From a bacterium (GTDB taxonomy: Bacteria; 4484-113; JAFGCY01), in NCBI GenBank assembly GCA_020849855.1, contig JADZFO010000038.1, positions 159,975 through 223,974 on the forward strand: a stretch of 64,000 nucleotides of DNA, written 5' to 3'. The notes under the pieces were generated by a model that made no database searches, was not told where the DNA came from, and saw only the letters and a list, made by a program, of their open reading frames with translations. The number at the start of each line of letters is the position of its first letter. Positions within the stretch are counted from its first letter, which is position 1. The position numbers and the translations under genes are program-made. Positions 1 to 8,342 of this stretch are shown one piece after another.

Positions 1-532
1 GGCCGCACTTGAGCGCGGAGTACATCGCCTCCGCGAACTCCAGCTCCCATTCCTTGTCCGGCGGCGCGATGGGACGGCGGTTAATCTCCGCGCGCTGCGC
101 GCGCACGCTGGCGAAGAGCAGCACCTCATCGCGGAGAAAATAGGCCAGCGAGGCTATGCGCGTCGCGCAGCGGAATGCGTCGTCGCCTTCAAGCTCAAGG
201 TAGGGCAGCAGCACTGCGCTGTCGAGCTCCCGCGCGGCAACCAGAGCATAGTTGTAGCGAAACTCGTCTTCCCAGCTCTCGATGCGCGAGGCGTAATGGT
301 GCGCAAGCTGCGCCATGCGGGGCAATGGCCGTTCATCCCACATCCGTGTGCAGGTAAAAACAACCACAGCGATCACGCGCAGCGGGTTGCGCTCCTTGTC
401 GAAGTCCGCGGTCAGAGACTCTTCCAGGAAGGCCTCCATGGACACCAGCGATGAAATGAAGGCACACGAATCGATGTAGCGGTCGAAGAGCGATCCTTCA
501 ATCTTCTTTACTTCTGTTGTTAGAGTATTCAC
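1..532 (-). CDS. Hypothetical protein, partial at left edge
   Basis: About 177 codons are visible and the frame is still open at the window edge, so the C-terminus is missing. I chose GTG at 532 because it overlaps the TGA of the upstream small gene as GTGA, and because an in-frame TGA lies two codons further up (536-538). The product looks soluble and helical, with many Glu, Arg and Leu residues, including DSCAFISSLVSMEAFLEES near the N-terminus. There is no signal peptide or membrane segment. I do not recognise the family. The overlap implies co-expression with the gene at 529-753. Confidence 0.6.
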   Translation of the reverse strand, partial: MNTLTTEVKKIEGSLFDRYIDSCAFISSLVSMEAFLEESLTADFDKERNPLRVIAVVVFTCTRMWDERPLPRMAQLAHHYASRIESWEDEFRYNYALVAARELDSAVLLPYLELEGDDAFRCATRIASLAYFLRDEVLLFASVRAQRAEINRRPIAPPDKEWELEFAEAMYSALKCG

Positions 533-753
533 GAATCACCTGGGCAGTCTTTCAGACAGTAACAGCGGTACAGGGCATTGGCGACTTGCGGCAGGCTCAT
601 GGCGTTGATTGTGGCTGGTGCCAAGGGCGGAACCCCTCCGTCTGGATAGTCATAAACTATCCACCAGGCATCCCAGCGCCATTGGTTAGTGGTACCAGAA
701 GTCATCGACATCAACTGGCCCAGAATCTGCTGTTCTGAATACTGGCAAGCCAT
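529..753 (-). CDS. Small hypothetical protein, 74 aa
   Basis: Starts MACQYSEQQILGQL, is rich in Trp, Tyr and Pro, and ends LYRCYCLKDCPGDS with three Cys. ATG at 753 follows a purine-rich GGGGGA about six bases upstream, and a TATAAT (reverse strand of 777-782) sits a further leader upstream. Its stop overlaps the start of the next gene as GTGA, the best evidence that both genes are real and translationally coupled. I recognise no family. A two-gene toxin-antitoxin or helper/effector pair is possible but nothing proves it. Confidence 0.5.
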   Translation of the reverse strand: MACQYSEQQILGQLMSMTSGTTNQWRWDAWWIVYDYPDGGVPPLAPATINAMSLPQVANALYRCYCLKDCPGDS

Positions 754-782
754 AACGTCCCCCGAAACTCGGAGACATTATA
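754..782 (-). promoter_or_regulatory. Promoter -10 and leader of the 529-753 gene
   Basis: TATAAT reads on the minus strand at 777-782, followed by a 23-base leader with GGGGGA before ATG 753. No convincing -35 was seen. This gene has a leader, unlike many in the window. The remaining space to 901 holds nothing recognisable. Confidence 0.45.
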
Positions 783-912
783 TCTGCGCAGACTTTGGCC
801 CTGCGGCAGCGGCATAGTGATTTAACCTGATTTTAGGCCTGCCAGAACCGCCGTCAGCACACATCAATTCAGTGCTCGCCCTGATGCCGCAGCAGCAGTG
901 CTATAACGGGAA

Positions 913-1965
913 ATGCGCTACGGAATACGTCCTGACAACCTGCCTGAGCATTTGGCGCTTCTCGCAAAGCAGGTGCCGCTGCCAGTCGTGGACACGCTGC
1001 TGGCACTGCTGCAGGCGCGTGGAATCATGGCCGCGGTGAAGCTGGGACTCTTTGAAGCCATGCGCGAGGAGCGCAGCCACAGCGCCGCCGAGCTGGCCGG
1101 CCGGATGGGCTGCGACGCGCCCTGCCTGGAATTGCTTCTGCGCCAGCTTGTGTCCTCTGGGTACATGGAGCGCCGCCCGGGCGGCTTCAGCCTCAGCGCG
1201 GCGGCGCGGCGCTGGCTGCTTCGCGGCAGCCAGTTTGACCTCAGCGCATCCGTGCTGTTCTGCTTCCACGAACTGCGCATGCTGGACTCGCTGGAAGAGC
1301 TGATCCGCAGCGGCCGCGGCCTGGACTTCCATTCCAGTCTTGAGGACCCCGAAGTCTGGCAGGTCTACCAGCGCAGCATGTTTGAGCTGGCGCGCGGGGA
1401 AGCCCCGCATCTGGCCGGCCTGGTGCAGCTGGCGCCGGGTGCCCGGCTGCTGCTGGACATCGCCGGCAGCCACGGCTATCTGGGGGCGGAGCTGTGCCGG
1501 CGCAACCCGCCCCTGAAGAGCATCGTGCTGGACCTGCCGGCGGCGCTGCCGCATGCGCGGGCGCTGGCGCAGGAGGCCGGGATCACGGATGTCGTGGAGC
1601 ACCGCGAAGGCAATATGCTGGCGGGCGAGTTCCCCGGCCCGGCAGACGCAGTGCTGCTGAGCAACATCCTGCATCACTTCAGCGAGGCGCAGATCATCGA
1701 CATCCTGAAACGCGGCCTGCGCGCCCTGAACCCCGGCGGCAGCCTGCTGATCTGGGATGCCGAGCGGCGCGCCGACAACGCCCGGCCGGACATCGCCGGC
1801 GATGCCCTGGCGCTGTGGTTCCGCCTGACCAGCGAGAGCCAGGTCTATGAAGACAAGGACTACGTGCGCTTCATGAAAGCGGCAGGCTTCAGCAGGGTCA
1901 AGGTCAAGCGCAGTATTCTGTCGCCAGTGATGGTCTGCGTCCAGGGGCAGAAGGCTCAGGGTTGA
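913..1965 (+). CDS. SAM-dependent O-methyltransferase, acetylserotonin-OMT type
   Basis: 350 aa. The N-terminal part (about 15-100) is a winged-helix dimerisation domain (AAVKLGLFEAM, then the ELAGRMGCD helix). The C-terminal Rossmann methyltransferase has a motif I-like LLLDIAGSHGYLG near 180, an acidic residue in IVLDLP, and SNILHHFSEAQ followed by LNPGGSLLIWD, as in class II O-methyltransferases. It would methylate a hydroxyl of an unidentified small molecule. A -10 TATAAC at 902-907 ends five bases before ATG 913, so the transcript is probably leaderless. It stands alone and is convergent with the kinase-like gene. Confidence 0.85.
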   Translation: MRYGIRPDNLPEHLALLAKQVPLPVVDTLLALLQARGIMAAVKLGLFEAMREERSHSAAELAGRMGCDAPCLELLLRQLVSSGYMERRPGGFSLSAAARRWLLRGSQFDLSASVLFCFHELRMLDSLEELIRSGRGLDFHSSLEDPEVWQVYQRSMFELARGEAPHLAGLVQLAPGARLLLDIAGSHGYLGAELCRRNPPLKSIVLDLPAALPHARALAQEAGITDVVEHREGNMLAGEFPGPADAVLLSNILHHFSEAQIIDILKRGLRALNPGGSLLIWDAERRADNARPDIAGDALALWFRLTSESQVYEDKDYVRFMKAAGFSRVKVKRSILSPVMVCVQGQKAQG

Positions 1966-1997
1966 GGGCTGAGCGTACAGGCTCAAAGTATCGCGCC

Positions 1998-2050
1998 GGG
2001 CGCAGGCTGTGCGCCCCCACATATCGGATCCGGGCGCACTCTGTGCGCCC
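1998..2050. repeat. Two tandem GGGCGCA palindromes
   Basis: Two direct copies of a short hairpin between convergent genes: GGGCGCA/TGCGCCC (1998-2004 with 2010-2016) and GGGCGCAC/GTGCGCCC (2032-2039 with 2043-2050). The second is followed by CCTACC, the flank shared with elements near 20, 23 and 47 kb. They may also help end transcription, but no T tract follows. Confidence 0.6.
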
Positions 2051-2096
2051 CTACCCTTCAGCAACACTGCCTTGTGCCTTGCGACTTTTGTCCTGA

Positions 2097-5000
2097 TTAG
2101 CCCAGGTCCTCTTCGCTGACGTCGATCTCCGGGTTGTCGTGGATCCTCGTGCGGCCGTCGTCGGACAGGCGGGCGCGCGGCGGGACGAGCATCTTCAGCA
2201 GCTTGGTATCCAGCGCGCCGCGGCGCTTCACCGCCAGCATGCGGTCGCGGAAGGCCGTCCCATGCTGCGGGTTCAGCTCCAGGGCGTGGCTGCAGTAGAG
2301 GATTGCCTCGTCATAGTTGCGCACCGCCAGCAGCTCGCGGCCCAGCAGGGCATAGAGGTCGGCGTCGCGGCAGCCCTCGGCCACCGCCTTGCGCAGCAGG
2401 GGCAACACTTCGCGCTGGCGCTTGAGCTGGCGCAGGATGTCCACAATCTCGATGTAGCTCGCCGCCAGCTTGGAGTTCAGCTCCAGGGCGCGGTCAAAGC
2501 AGCTCTGGCTGTAACTGAACAGGCCCTTACGCTTGTAGGCCACGCCAAGCTGGTGGTGCAGGATGGCGAAGTTCGGGTTGATCTGCAGGGCCTGGTTGTA
2601 CTGCTCGATGGCCTCGTCAATGCGGCTGTCGTTCAGGAAGGTGTCGCCCTGGGCCAGGAAGTTGCGGGCCAGCAGGCCCTTCTTGGAGTGGCTGACGCCC
2701 TCCTCAGCGAATACCGCCGTGTTACCGACACCCAGCAGCACGCAGGAGATGGTGCCCTCGAGGCGGCGGCGGATGGCGTCGCCCTTGATCAGCTCCATGG
2801 CCTGGGCCGGCTCGCTGGTACTGGTGATCAGCTCCTTGATCTCGGAGATCGACAGCGCGCTGGAAAGGTTGCGGCTGAGCAGCAGCAGCTGGTCGCCATC
2901 CTTCAGGCGGCGCTTCAGACGGTGCACGCGGGCCAGCTCGCCAAAGCCCAGACGGTCGTGGATCGTGTTTGACAAGGCTTTCTCACCGTCGCCGATGACG
3001 ACCTCGTCGTTGATGGTCCACTTGTCGTCCGAATGGTCCAGCAGGTGTCCCTGGGCCAGGATGGTGAAATCAGCCTCGCCGCAGCTGTGCAGATAAAGCG
3101 TGTTCTCCTGCACCATGCCGACGATGGCGGACAGGCCATAGTGCCCGGTCTTGCCAAGGCCAAAGGCCTCGCGGTAGAGGCGCTGGTTCAGCAGGTCAAG
3201 CACCTGGTCCAGGAACTTCTCGGGGTCGGTCTTCTGCATCTTGGCCAGCTCAGGGCTGACCGCGCCGGCGCTGAAAAGCAGCTCACGCATGCTCTTGAGG
3301 GCGCTGGTGGCCGCGCGGCTGGAATCGCCCAGTTCATTGCCGTGGCCGACCAGCAGGGCAATCGCGCCGCGGGCACGGTTGTTTACCGCAGGCAGGCGGA
3401 TGGCCAGGGTTTCCTCACCCTTCTCGCGGGTGTTCTTGCCCACCATCGACAGCTCGGCGAAATCAAAGCGCAGGTTTGGCACCTGGACCTGCTGCTTCTT
3501 GTCGTAGCCCAGCAGGTGGCTGAGTTCCTCGCCCAGCTCGCCGGCCGCCGCATAGCGCCCGGTGGGGTTCTTCTCCAGCATCCGGATCAGCATGTCCTTG
3601 ATCTCGGGATGCAGCAGCGAGGCCTCAACACGGGTGGCCGCGTTCAGGTGCAGGTGTTCGTCGCGGATCTCCTGCTCCACCTTGAAGCAGAAGGGCGGGT
3701 GGCCCACCATCATCTCGAAGAGCAGGATGCCCAGCTGGTAGATATCGCTGCGCTGGTCCTGGCTCTGCTGGCGGATGAACTCCGGGGTGTAATACTCGGC
3801 GCCGATGAAGTTCAGGTTGCCATTCTGCAGGAAGGCATCCGCCACCAGCGGGTCGGCGATCTTGACCGAGCGCAGGTCCGTGGTCAGGAAGATATTGCTC
3901 GGGCGCAGGGCGCCGTGATAAGGCAGGTGGTGGAAGTAGAGGCCCTCAAGGCCCTTGCAGATCTGGAAAACGATGCGGCCGGCATCAGGCATCGGCAGGG
4001 TGCCGCGCTTGATCAGCAGCTGCTCGAGGCTCTGCAGGCCGGACTCCATGGCGATATAGCCGTTCTCGAAGTGGATGCCGACGTCATAGACCTGCAGGAC
4101 ATTCTCGTGATGGATGTTCGGCAAGGCCTTGAAGCGGGTCTGGAACAGACCCTGCAGCTCGGGATGGCTGCGCAGGTCGACCAGCTTGACCACGCAGCGC
4201 TGCTGGCCGTCCTCGGAGCGGGTGTCGATCGCGGAATAGATGCGGCTGACGCGGCCCGAGCCGATCTCGGAGACCAGCTTGAAGCGGCCGTTGATCAGGG
4301 TATCGAGGATGAAGGTCTGGAAGCGCAGGCCGGACTGTTCTTCGCCGCAGAGCTTCTGGACATCATCCAGGGCCTGCTTGAAACCGCCGTAGCGCTGCTC
4401 CAGGACCGGAGAAAGCAATTTGTATAGCAGCTCCTGCACCGGCAGGGGCAGCTTGGTTTCGTCACTGAGCACCTGGCGCAGGCGGTCGGGACGCAGGCGC
4501 TCGGCCGGCGGGAAGATGGCGCTGGCCGGGGTGGCCGTGGCCAGCTCCAGCGCGATCAGGCCGAGGCCGTAAAGGTCGCACTGCTGCGCGGAGAAGAGGC
4601 CGCTGGGCGCGCCGTCGAAACCCTCGGGCAATGCGCCCGCCTCGCCGGCGGCGCCGTTATCCTGGCCCGCCTCAAAGCCGTGGCCGCTCTCCAGGGCCGG
4701 CAGTCCGGCCAGCAGCTCGCGTGGCGGCAGATAGGCCAGCAGGTTGGCGGCTTCAGAAGTCAGCGCCAGATCGTCATGGATCGTGACCGTCGGATAGCCA
4801 AAGAAGCCCAGCTTGACCTGGCCCTGTTCCAGGCTGATGCGGATGTTGTCCGGGTGAACACTCTGGTGCGAAAGCACTTCCTTGCTCTCGGCAAAGAGCA
4901 GCGCGCGCAGCACACCGCGCATCAGCACCAGCAGCTCAGCCGGCGGCAGGGCCTTGAGGTTCTCGAACTGGCTCAGGGGCCGGCCGAAATCGGGATAGAC

Positions 5001-5387
5001 AAGGTAGGGACGCCCTTCCTTGCCGCCGAAGGCCAGCGGCCGCAGCACGTTCTCGTGCTCTTTCTGGGCCAGGATGATGTTGACGCGCTTGAGCTCCTCG
5101 AGCTGCTCGACGGAAATCAGCGGATCGTTGATCAGCAGACAGACCACTGGCTGCTGGTCCTCAAGGCTGAAACCTGAGTAGCGGTCGCCCAGAACGCCCT
5201 GCGATTGCAGGTTATTAATGTGAAATCTGTCTACCTGGAAGGGTATCTGCATGCCTCGCCCCAATCGTTCCTGATTATATCGGGCTGGCAGCGTCTGCCC
5301 TGCACTCTCCATGCCCCCATTGATTCCCCCGAACTCGATGGTGTCATGCGCACCGTTGACTGATGTCTCCGGCAGTCCTAGACCCAT
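2097..5387 (-). CDS. Tandem pseudokinase / PP2C-like / TPR signalling protein
   Basis: 1096 aa. Domain 1 (about 55-340) has a kinase-like fold but HQSVHPDN (174-181) replaces HRDxxxxN and GFFG replaces DFG. Domain 2 (about 365-625) keeps a glycine loop GSGRVSRIY (376-384), a VAIK-like Lys 401, the DFG Asp (ADP, 512) and DQRSDIYQLG (545-554). Its catalytic Asp is lost (HGALRPSN, 491-498). Residues about 640-890 resemble a PP2C phosphatase with altered metal sites (LLVGHGNELGD, SRNLSS). About four TPRs follow (905-1060). No TM segment is seen. It is probably a cytoplasmic scaffold or allosteric sensor. A promoter-like TATATA and GGTGG precede ATG 5387. ATG 5252 is an alternative start. Confidence 0.8.
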   Translation of the reverse strand: MGLGLPETSVNGAHDTIEFGGINGGMESAGQTLPARYNQERLGRGMQIPFQVDRFHINNLQSQGVLGDRYSGFSLEDQQPVVCLLINDPLISVEQLEELKRVNIILAQKEHENVLRPLAFGGKEGRPYLVYPDFGRPLSQFENLKALPPAELLVLMRGVLRALLFAESKEVLSHQSVHPDNIRISLEQGQVKLGFFGYPTVTIHDDLALTSEAANLLAYLPPRELLAGLPALESGHGFEAGQDNGAAGEAGALPEGFDGAPSGLFSAQQCDLYGLGLIALELATATPASAIFPPAERLRPDRLRQVLSDETKLPLPVQELLYKLLSPVLEQRYGGFKQALDDVQKLCGEEQSGLRFQTFILDTLINGRFKLVSEIGSGRVSRIYSAIDTRSEDGQQRCVVKLVDLRSHPELQGLFQTRFKALPNIHHENVLQVYDVGIHFENGYIAMESGLQSLEQLLIKRGTLPMPDAGRIVFQICKGLEGLYFHHLPYHGALRPSNIFLTTDLRSVKIADPLVADAFLQNGNLNFIGAEYYTPEFIRQQSQDQRSDIYQLGILLFEMMVGHPPFCFKVEQEIRDEHLHLNAATRVEASLLHPEIKDMLIRMLEKNPTGRYAAAGELGEELSHLLGYDKKQQVQVPNLRFDFAELSMVGKNTREKGEETLAIRLPAVNNRARGAIALLVGHGNELGDSSRAATSALKSMRELLFSAGAVSPELAKMQKTDPEKFLDQVLDLLNQRLYREAFGLGKTGHYGLSAIVGMVQENTLYLHSCGEADFTILAQGHLLDHSDDKWTINDEVVIGDGEKALSNTIHDRLGFGELARVHRLKRRLKDGDQLLLLSRNLSSALSISEIKELITSTSEPAQAMELIKGDAIRRRLEGTISCVLLGVGNTAVFAEEGVSHSKKGLLARNFLAQGDTFLNDSRIDEAIEQYNQALQINPNFAILHHQLGVAYKRKGLFSYSQSCFDRALELNSKLAASYIEIVDILRQLKRQREVLPLLRKAVAEGCRDADLYALLGRELLAVRNYDEAILYCSHALELNPQHGTAFRDRMLAVKRRGALDTKLLKMLVPPRARLSDDGRTRIHDNPEIDVSEEDLG

Positions 5388-5524
5388 TTCGTCACCACCC
5401 CATGGTTTGTCACTTATATAGAGTATGTCTTACCCGCTTAGGTTGCGTTAGAAGAAGGACAAAGTTTGGATAAGTCAGGCAACAAGCAATCAAAAGCCGG
5501 GTCGAATGCAGGCCTGGCCTGCAT

Positions 5525-6205
5525 TCAGGCCGCTCCGGCCGCAGCTGTAAATTCTGCTTCCAGGGCTGCCATCACGTCCTCCGCGCTGCAGTCGAGCCCC
5601 TGCTCCTCCAGGCTGGTGACGAAATCGCTGTGCCGTACCCCGGGGCGGTTGGGCGGAATAGGAAGGTAGCGCTCAATGGCGGCAATGTCGCAGCGCAGCA
5701 TCAGGGTGGCGTGGTGCAGCACAAGGCCGCTGGACAGGCGCATGGCAGAGCCGCTGACCTTGCGGCCGCTCAGTGCTATGTCAGACAGGCCGCTGGCGCT
5801 GAAGCCCGGGCCGAGGCGGGCAAAGGCGCGCAGGGCCAGGCCGCGGAAGTACTCGATGAAATGCGTGGTCGCCGGCCCGCCGGGCTGTCCGGTCTGCGCC
5901 GCCTCCACGCTGGCCCGCGAGAGTATGAAGCTAAAGTTCAGGTTATGCAGGTCGTGATAGACCGTGCCGCCGCCGGAGAAGCGCCGCAGCACCGGGATGC
6001 CGTCCGCCGCGCAGGCCTGCTGGTCGACCCACTCCTCATCCCTGTTGCTGCGGCCCAGGACCACGCAGGGCGAATTGACATAGAACAGCAGGGTCGGCCG
6101 GACTGCTGCGCTGTTTTGCGGCCGCAGGCTGTCATATAGCGCTTCTTCATGGGCGAGGTTGGCGGCGGGATCGTGCCCCGCCCGGCGGAGTACCTGGATC
6201 TGCAC
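5525..6205 (-). CDS. lplA: Lipoate-protein ligase A
   Basis: Attaches lipoate to the lipoyl domains of 2-oxoacid dehydrogenases and glycine cleavage H protein, via lipoyl-AMP. Signatures are RRFSGGGTVYHD, NLNFSFI, SGRKVSGSAMR (the catalytic Lys region) and HHATLML. About 226 aa, matching the short catalytic domain without the accessory C-terminal domain. An ATG at 6214 overlaps a minus-strand TAGAAT (6213-6218). A transcript from that box would begin near the GTG at 6205, so I prefer GTG. The longer form is only three residues longer. Confidence 0.85.
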   Translation of the reverse strand: MQIQVLRRAGHDPAANLAHEEALYDSLRPQNSAAVRPTLLFYVNSPCVVLGRSNRDEEWVDQQACAADGIPVLRRFSGGGTVYHDLHNLNFSFILSRASVEAAQTGQPGGPATTHFIEYFRGLALRAFARLGPGFSASGLSDIALSGRKVSGSAMRLSSGLVLHHATLMLRCDIAAIERYLPIPPNRPGVRHSDFVTSLEEQGLDCSAEDVMAALEAEFTAAAGAA

Positions 6206-6337
6206 ACTTCGCATTCTAGGCTCTGCCTTCGCTCGTCAGATCCTGGCCCGGACGCTCCATCAAAAGCTGCATAAAGGTGAAACTATGAACGCTGGCCGCT
6301 GCTCTTAGCCCGGTTTGCCCAAGCCATGGAGGTTGAA

Positions 6338-8245
6338 ATGCAAACGGCAAGAAGCAATTGGAAGCGCGTCCCCGGCACATTGTGTGTGCTGCTGATCCTC
6401 TCCGCACTGGGCTGCGGCGGCGGCCATGAGGGCGCCTTCGGCAACACCCTGGAGAACAGCACCGCCCCGGCAAGCCTGCCGGGCAGCACGCTTAGTCCCG
6501 CGCCGCCGGCTTTGGCTGCGCCCGCTGCCCGGGTCAGTTCCGGCATCTTCGAGCCGGGCGAGCTGTACCAGAGCAGCGCCTCCGGCGCAAGCTGGAGCGG
6601 CAGCACTGTGAGCCTTGACGCCGGCGGACTGGACCTGGCCTACAGCGTGGTGGGCCTCAATGCAGACGCCGGACTGCTGGAGCAGGTCAGCCTGCAGGGC
6701 AGCGGCAGCGCGGTCTGGCTGGGCGTCAGCAACTATGCCAGCTCTGCCTGGGACTGGGTCGCCGGCCCGCTGGACGCTGAAACTGAAACGACCCTGCATG
6801 TACTGGACAGCAGCAGCCCGGACTGCTATTCGCCGGACGGCAGCATCTATCTGGCGCTGGTGACGACCGCGCAGGCCAGCCTGAGGCTGGAATGCAGCTT
6901 CAGCGACGCTCAGCTCAGCGTGGCGCTGAGCGGGCCGGACATCGGCAATGAGTGCCTGCCCCTGCTGGGCGTCAACGCCGGCCCCTACCCTTCTGGCGAG
7001 CCAGGCAACCCGGACCTGATTGAGCAGTACCACGCCGTCGGGGTGAACTATGTCCGCACCCACGACTTCTATGGCCCGCTGGACCTGGCACAGATGTATC
7101 CCGACCGCGATGCGAACCCGACACTGGAGTCCAGCTTCGACTTCACAGAGAGCGATCTGCGCTGGCAGGCGATCCTGGACAGCGGCGCGCGGCCTTATCT
7201 GCGCCTGGGCGACAGCTTTAACAACCCGACACCTCCGGAGAACCCGATGCAGCGGGCGCGGATGGCTGAGGCCTGCGTGCAGATCATCAAGCACTACATG
7301 GAGGGGCAGTGGGGCGGCTTCAACACACCCATCGACTACGTTGAGATCTGGAACGAGCCGGACGGCCAGTTCTGGCCCGGCCACAGCCAGGCTGAGTTCT
7401 TCCAGTTCTTCGCCGCCGTAGAGAACGCGATCCACGCCCAGTGGCCGGTGCTCAAGGTTGGCGGTCCGGGCTTCACCCCGGCCGGCTATCTGACCCCTTC
7501 AGGCCAGGCTTATGTCATTGACTTCCTGGACTATATGTCGGTCTATGCCACGCGCCTCGACTTCATCTCCTGGCACATGTACTCCAACAACCCGCAGGAT
7601 TTCGCTGAGGCCGCAGCCTGGTACCGCGTGCAGCTTGACGACAACGGCTTCGCCGCCGCCGAGAACCACATCACGGAGTGGAACACCTCCATCAGCAATG
7701 ACGGAACGCAGACGGATGAAGAGATCGAGCTGCGCAGCGGGCCGACGGGCGCGGCCCTGCTGAGCGCGAGCTGGATCGAGCTGCAGCAGAGCGATGTGGC
7801 GGTGTCCTGCTTCTATCGCGGGCCGGACCCGAACATTGAAGTCCCCAGCTTCTATGGGATGTGGTACGCCGATGGAACGCCGAAGAAGATCGGCGAGGCC
7901 TTTGCCCTCTGGCGCGAGTTCTGCCACAGCGGCAGCTTCCAGAGCCTTGAGCTGAGCGGAGAGGGCGCGGAGCAGCTCTATGCCCTCGTCGGCCGCGACA
8001 GCGAAAGTGACTATCTGCTGCTGCTGGCGAACACCTCAGACAACGCGGTGACCTACAGCCTGGACTTCCAGGACATCATCAGCGGCGAGCTCAGCCCGGT
8101 GCAGGAACTGTACCGCTGCACCCTTCGCGAGGTCAGCGCCGATGACGACGGCCGCGCGATACATGACCTGCCGCTGAGCACCGTCTCCATCCCGGCACAC
8201 GCTGTGCAGCTGCTGAAGGTGGACTGGTACGACAGCGACGACTAA
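6338..8245 (+). CDS. Secreted lipoprotein with GH39-like glycosidase domain
   Basis: About 635 aa. The signal peptide ends in a lipobox (LSALGC), so it is lipid-anchored. Residues about 40-200 form an uncharacterised beta-rich domain. From about 205 a (beta/alpha)8 barrel resembling GH39 carries IWNEPDG with the probable acid/base Glu 340 and ITEWNT with the probable nucleophile Glu 447; this spacing fits clan GH-A. A small beta domain ends the protein. Substrate is unknown. An ATG at 6326 overlaps the GGAGG at 6328-6332, so the start is ATG 6338, five bases after that site. Confidence 0.75.
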   Translation: MQTARSNWKRVPGTLCVLLILSALGCGGGHEGAFGNTLENSTAPASLPGSTLSPAPPALAAPAARVSSGIFEPGELYQSSASGASWSGSTVSLDAGGLDLAYSVVGLNADAGLLEQVSLQGSGSAVWLGVSNYASSAWDWVAGPLDAETETTLHVLDSSSPDCYSPDGSIYLALVTTAQASLRLECSFSDAQLSVALSGPDIGNECLPLLGVNAGPYPSGEPGNPDLIEQYHAVGVNYVRTHDFYGPLDLAQMYPDRDANPTLESSFDFTESDLRWQAILDSGARPYLRLGDSFNNPTPPENPMQRARMAEACVQIIKHYMEGQWGGFNTPIDYVEIWNEPDGQFWPGHSQAEFFQFFAAVENAIHAQWPVLKVGGPGFTPAGYLTPSGQAYVIDFLDYMSVYATRLDFISWHMYSNNPQDFAEAAAWYRVQLDDNGFAAAENHITEWNTSISNDGTQTDEEIELRSGPTGAALLSASWIELQQSDVAVSCFYRGPDPNIEVPSFYGMWYADGTPKKIGEAFALWREFCHSGSFQSLELSGEGAEQLYALVGRDSESDYLLLLANTSDNAVTYSLDFQDIISGELSPVQELYRCTLREVSADDDGRAIHDLPLSTVSIPAHAVQLLKVDWYDSDD

Positions 8246-8294
8246 GGCGTGAAGCTGCGCAGCAGCAGGCTTCGCCAGCGATGGCACCAGCCCA

Positions 8295-8319
8295 GGCGGC
8301 CCGTGTAATGCGGGCCGCC
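8295..8319 (+). terminator. Strong hairpin after the GH39-like gene
   Basis: Nine-base perfect stem GGCGGCCCG/CGGGCCGCC with a seven-base loop, just before the next gene's -10. There is no T tract, so factor-independent termination is not assured. Confidence 0.45.
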
Positions 8320-8342
8320 GCTGCGCTGTATCATCCCCTGCT

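Noticed and set aside
901-2067. A 388-codon minus-strand frame over the methyltransferase
   Set aside because: The methyltransferase on the plus strand has clear motifs and a -10 box; the opposite frame has none.
3033-4427. A 464-codon plus-strand frame opposite the pseudokinase gene
   Set aside because: Composition (very rich in Gln, Val, Leu, Ala and His) and lack of any domain mark it as an antisense shadow.
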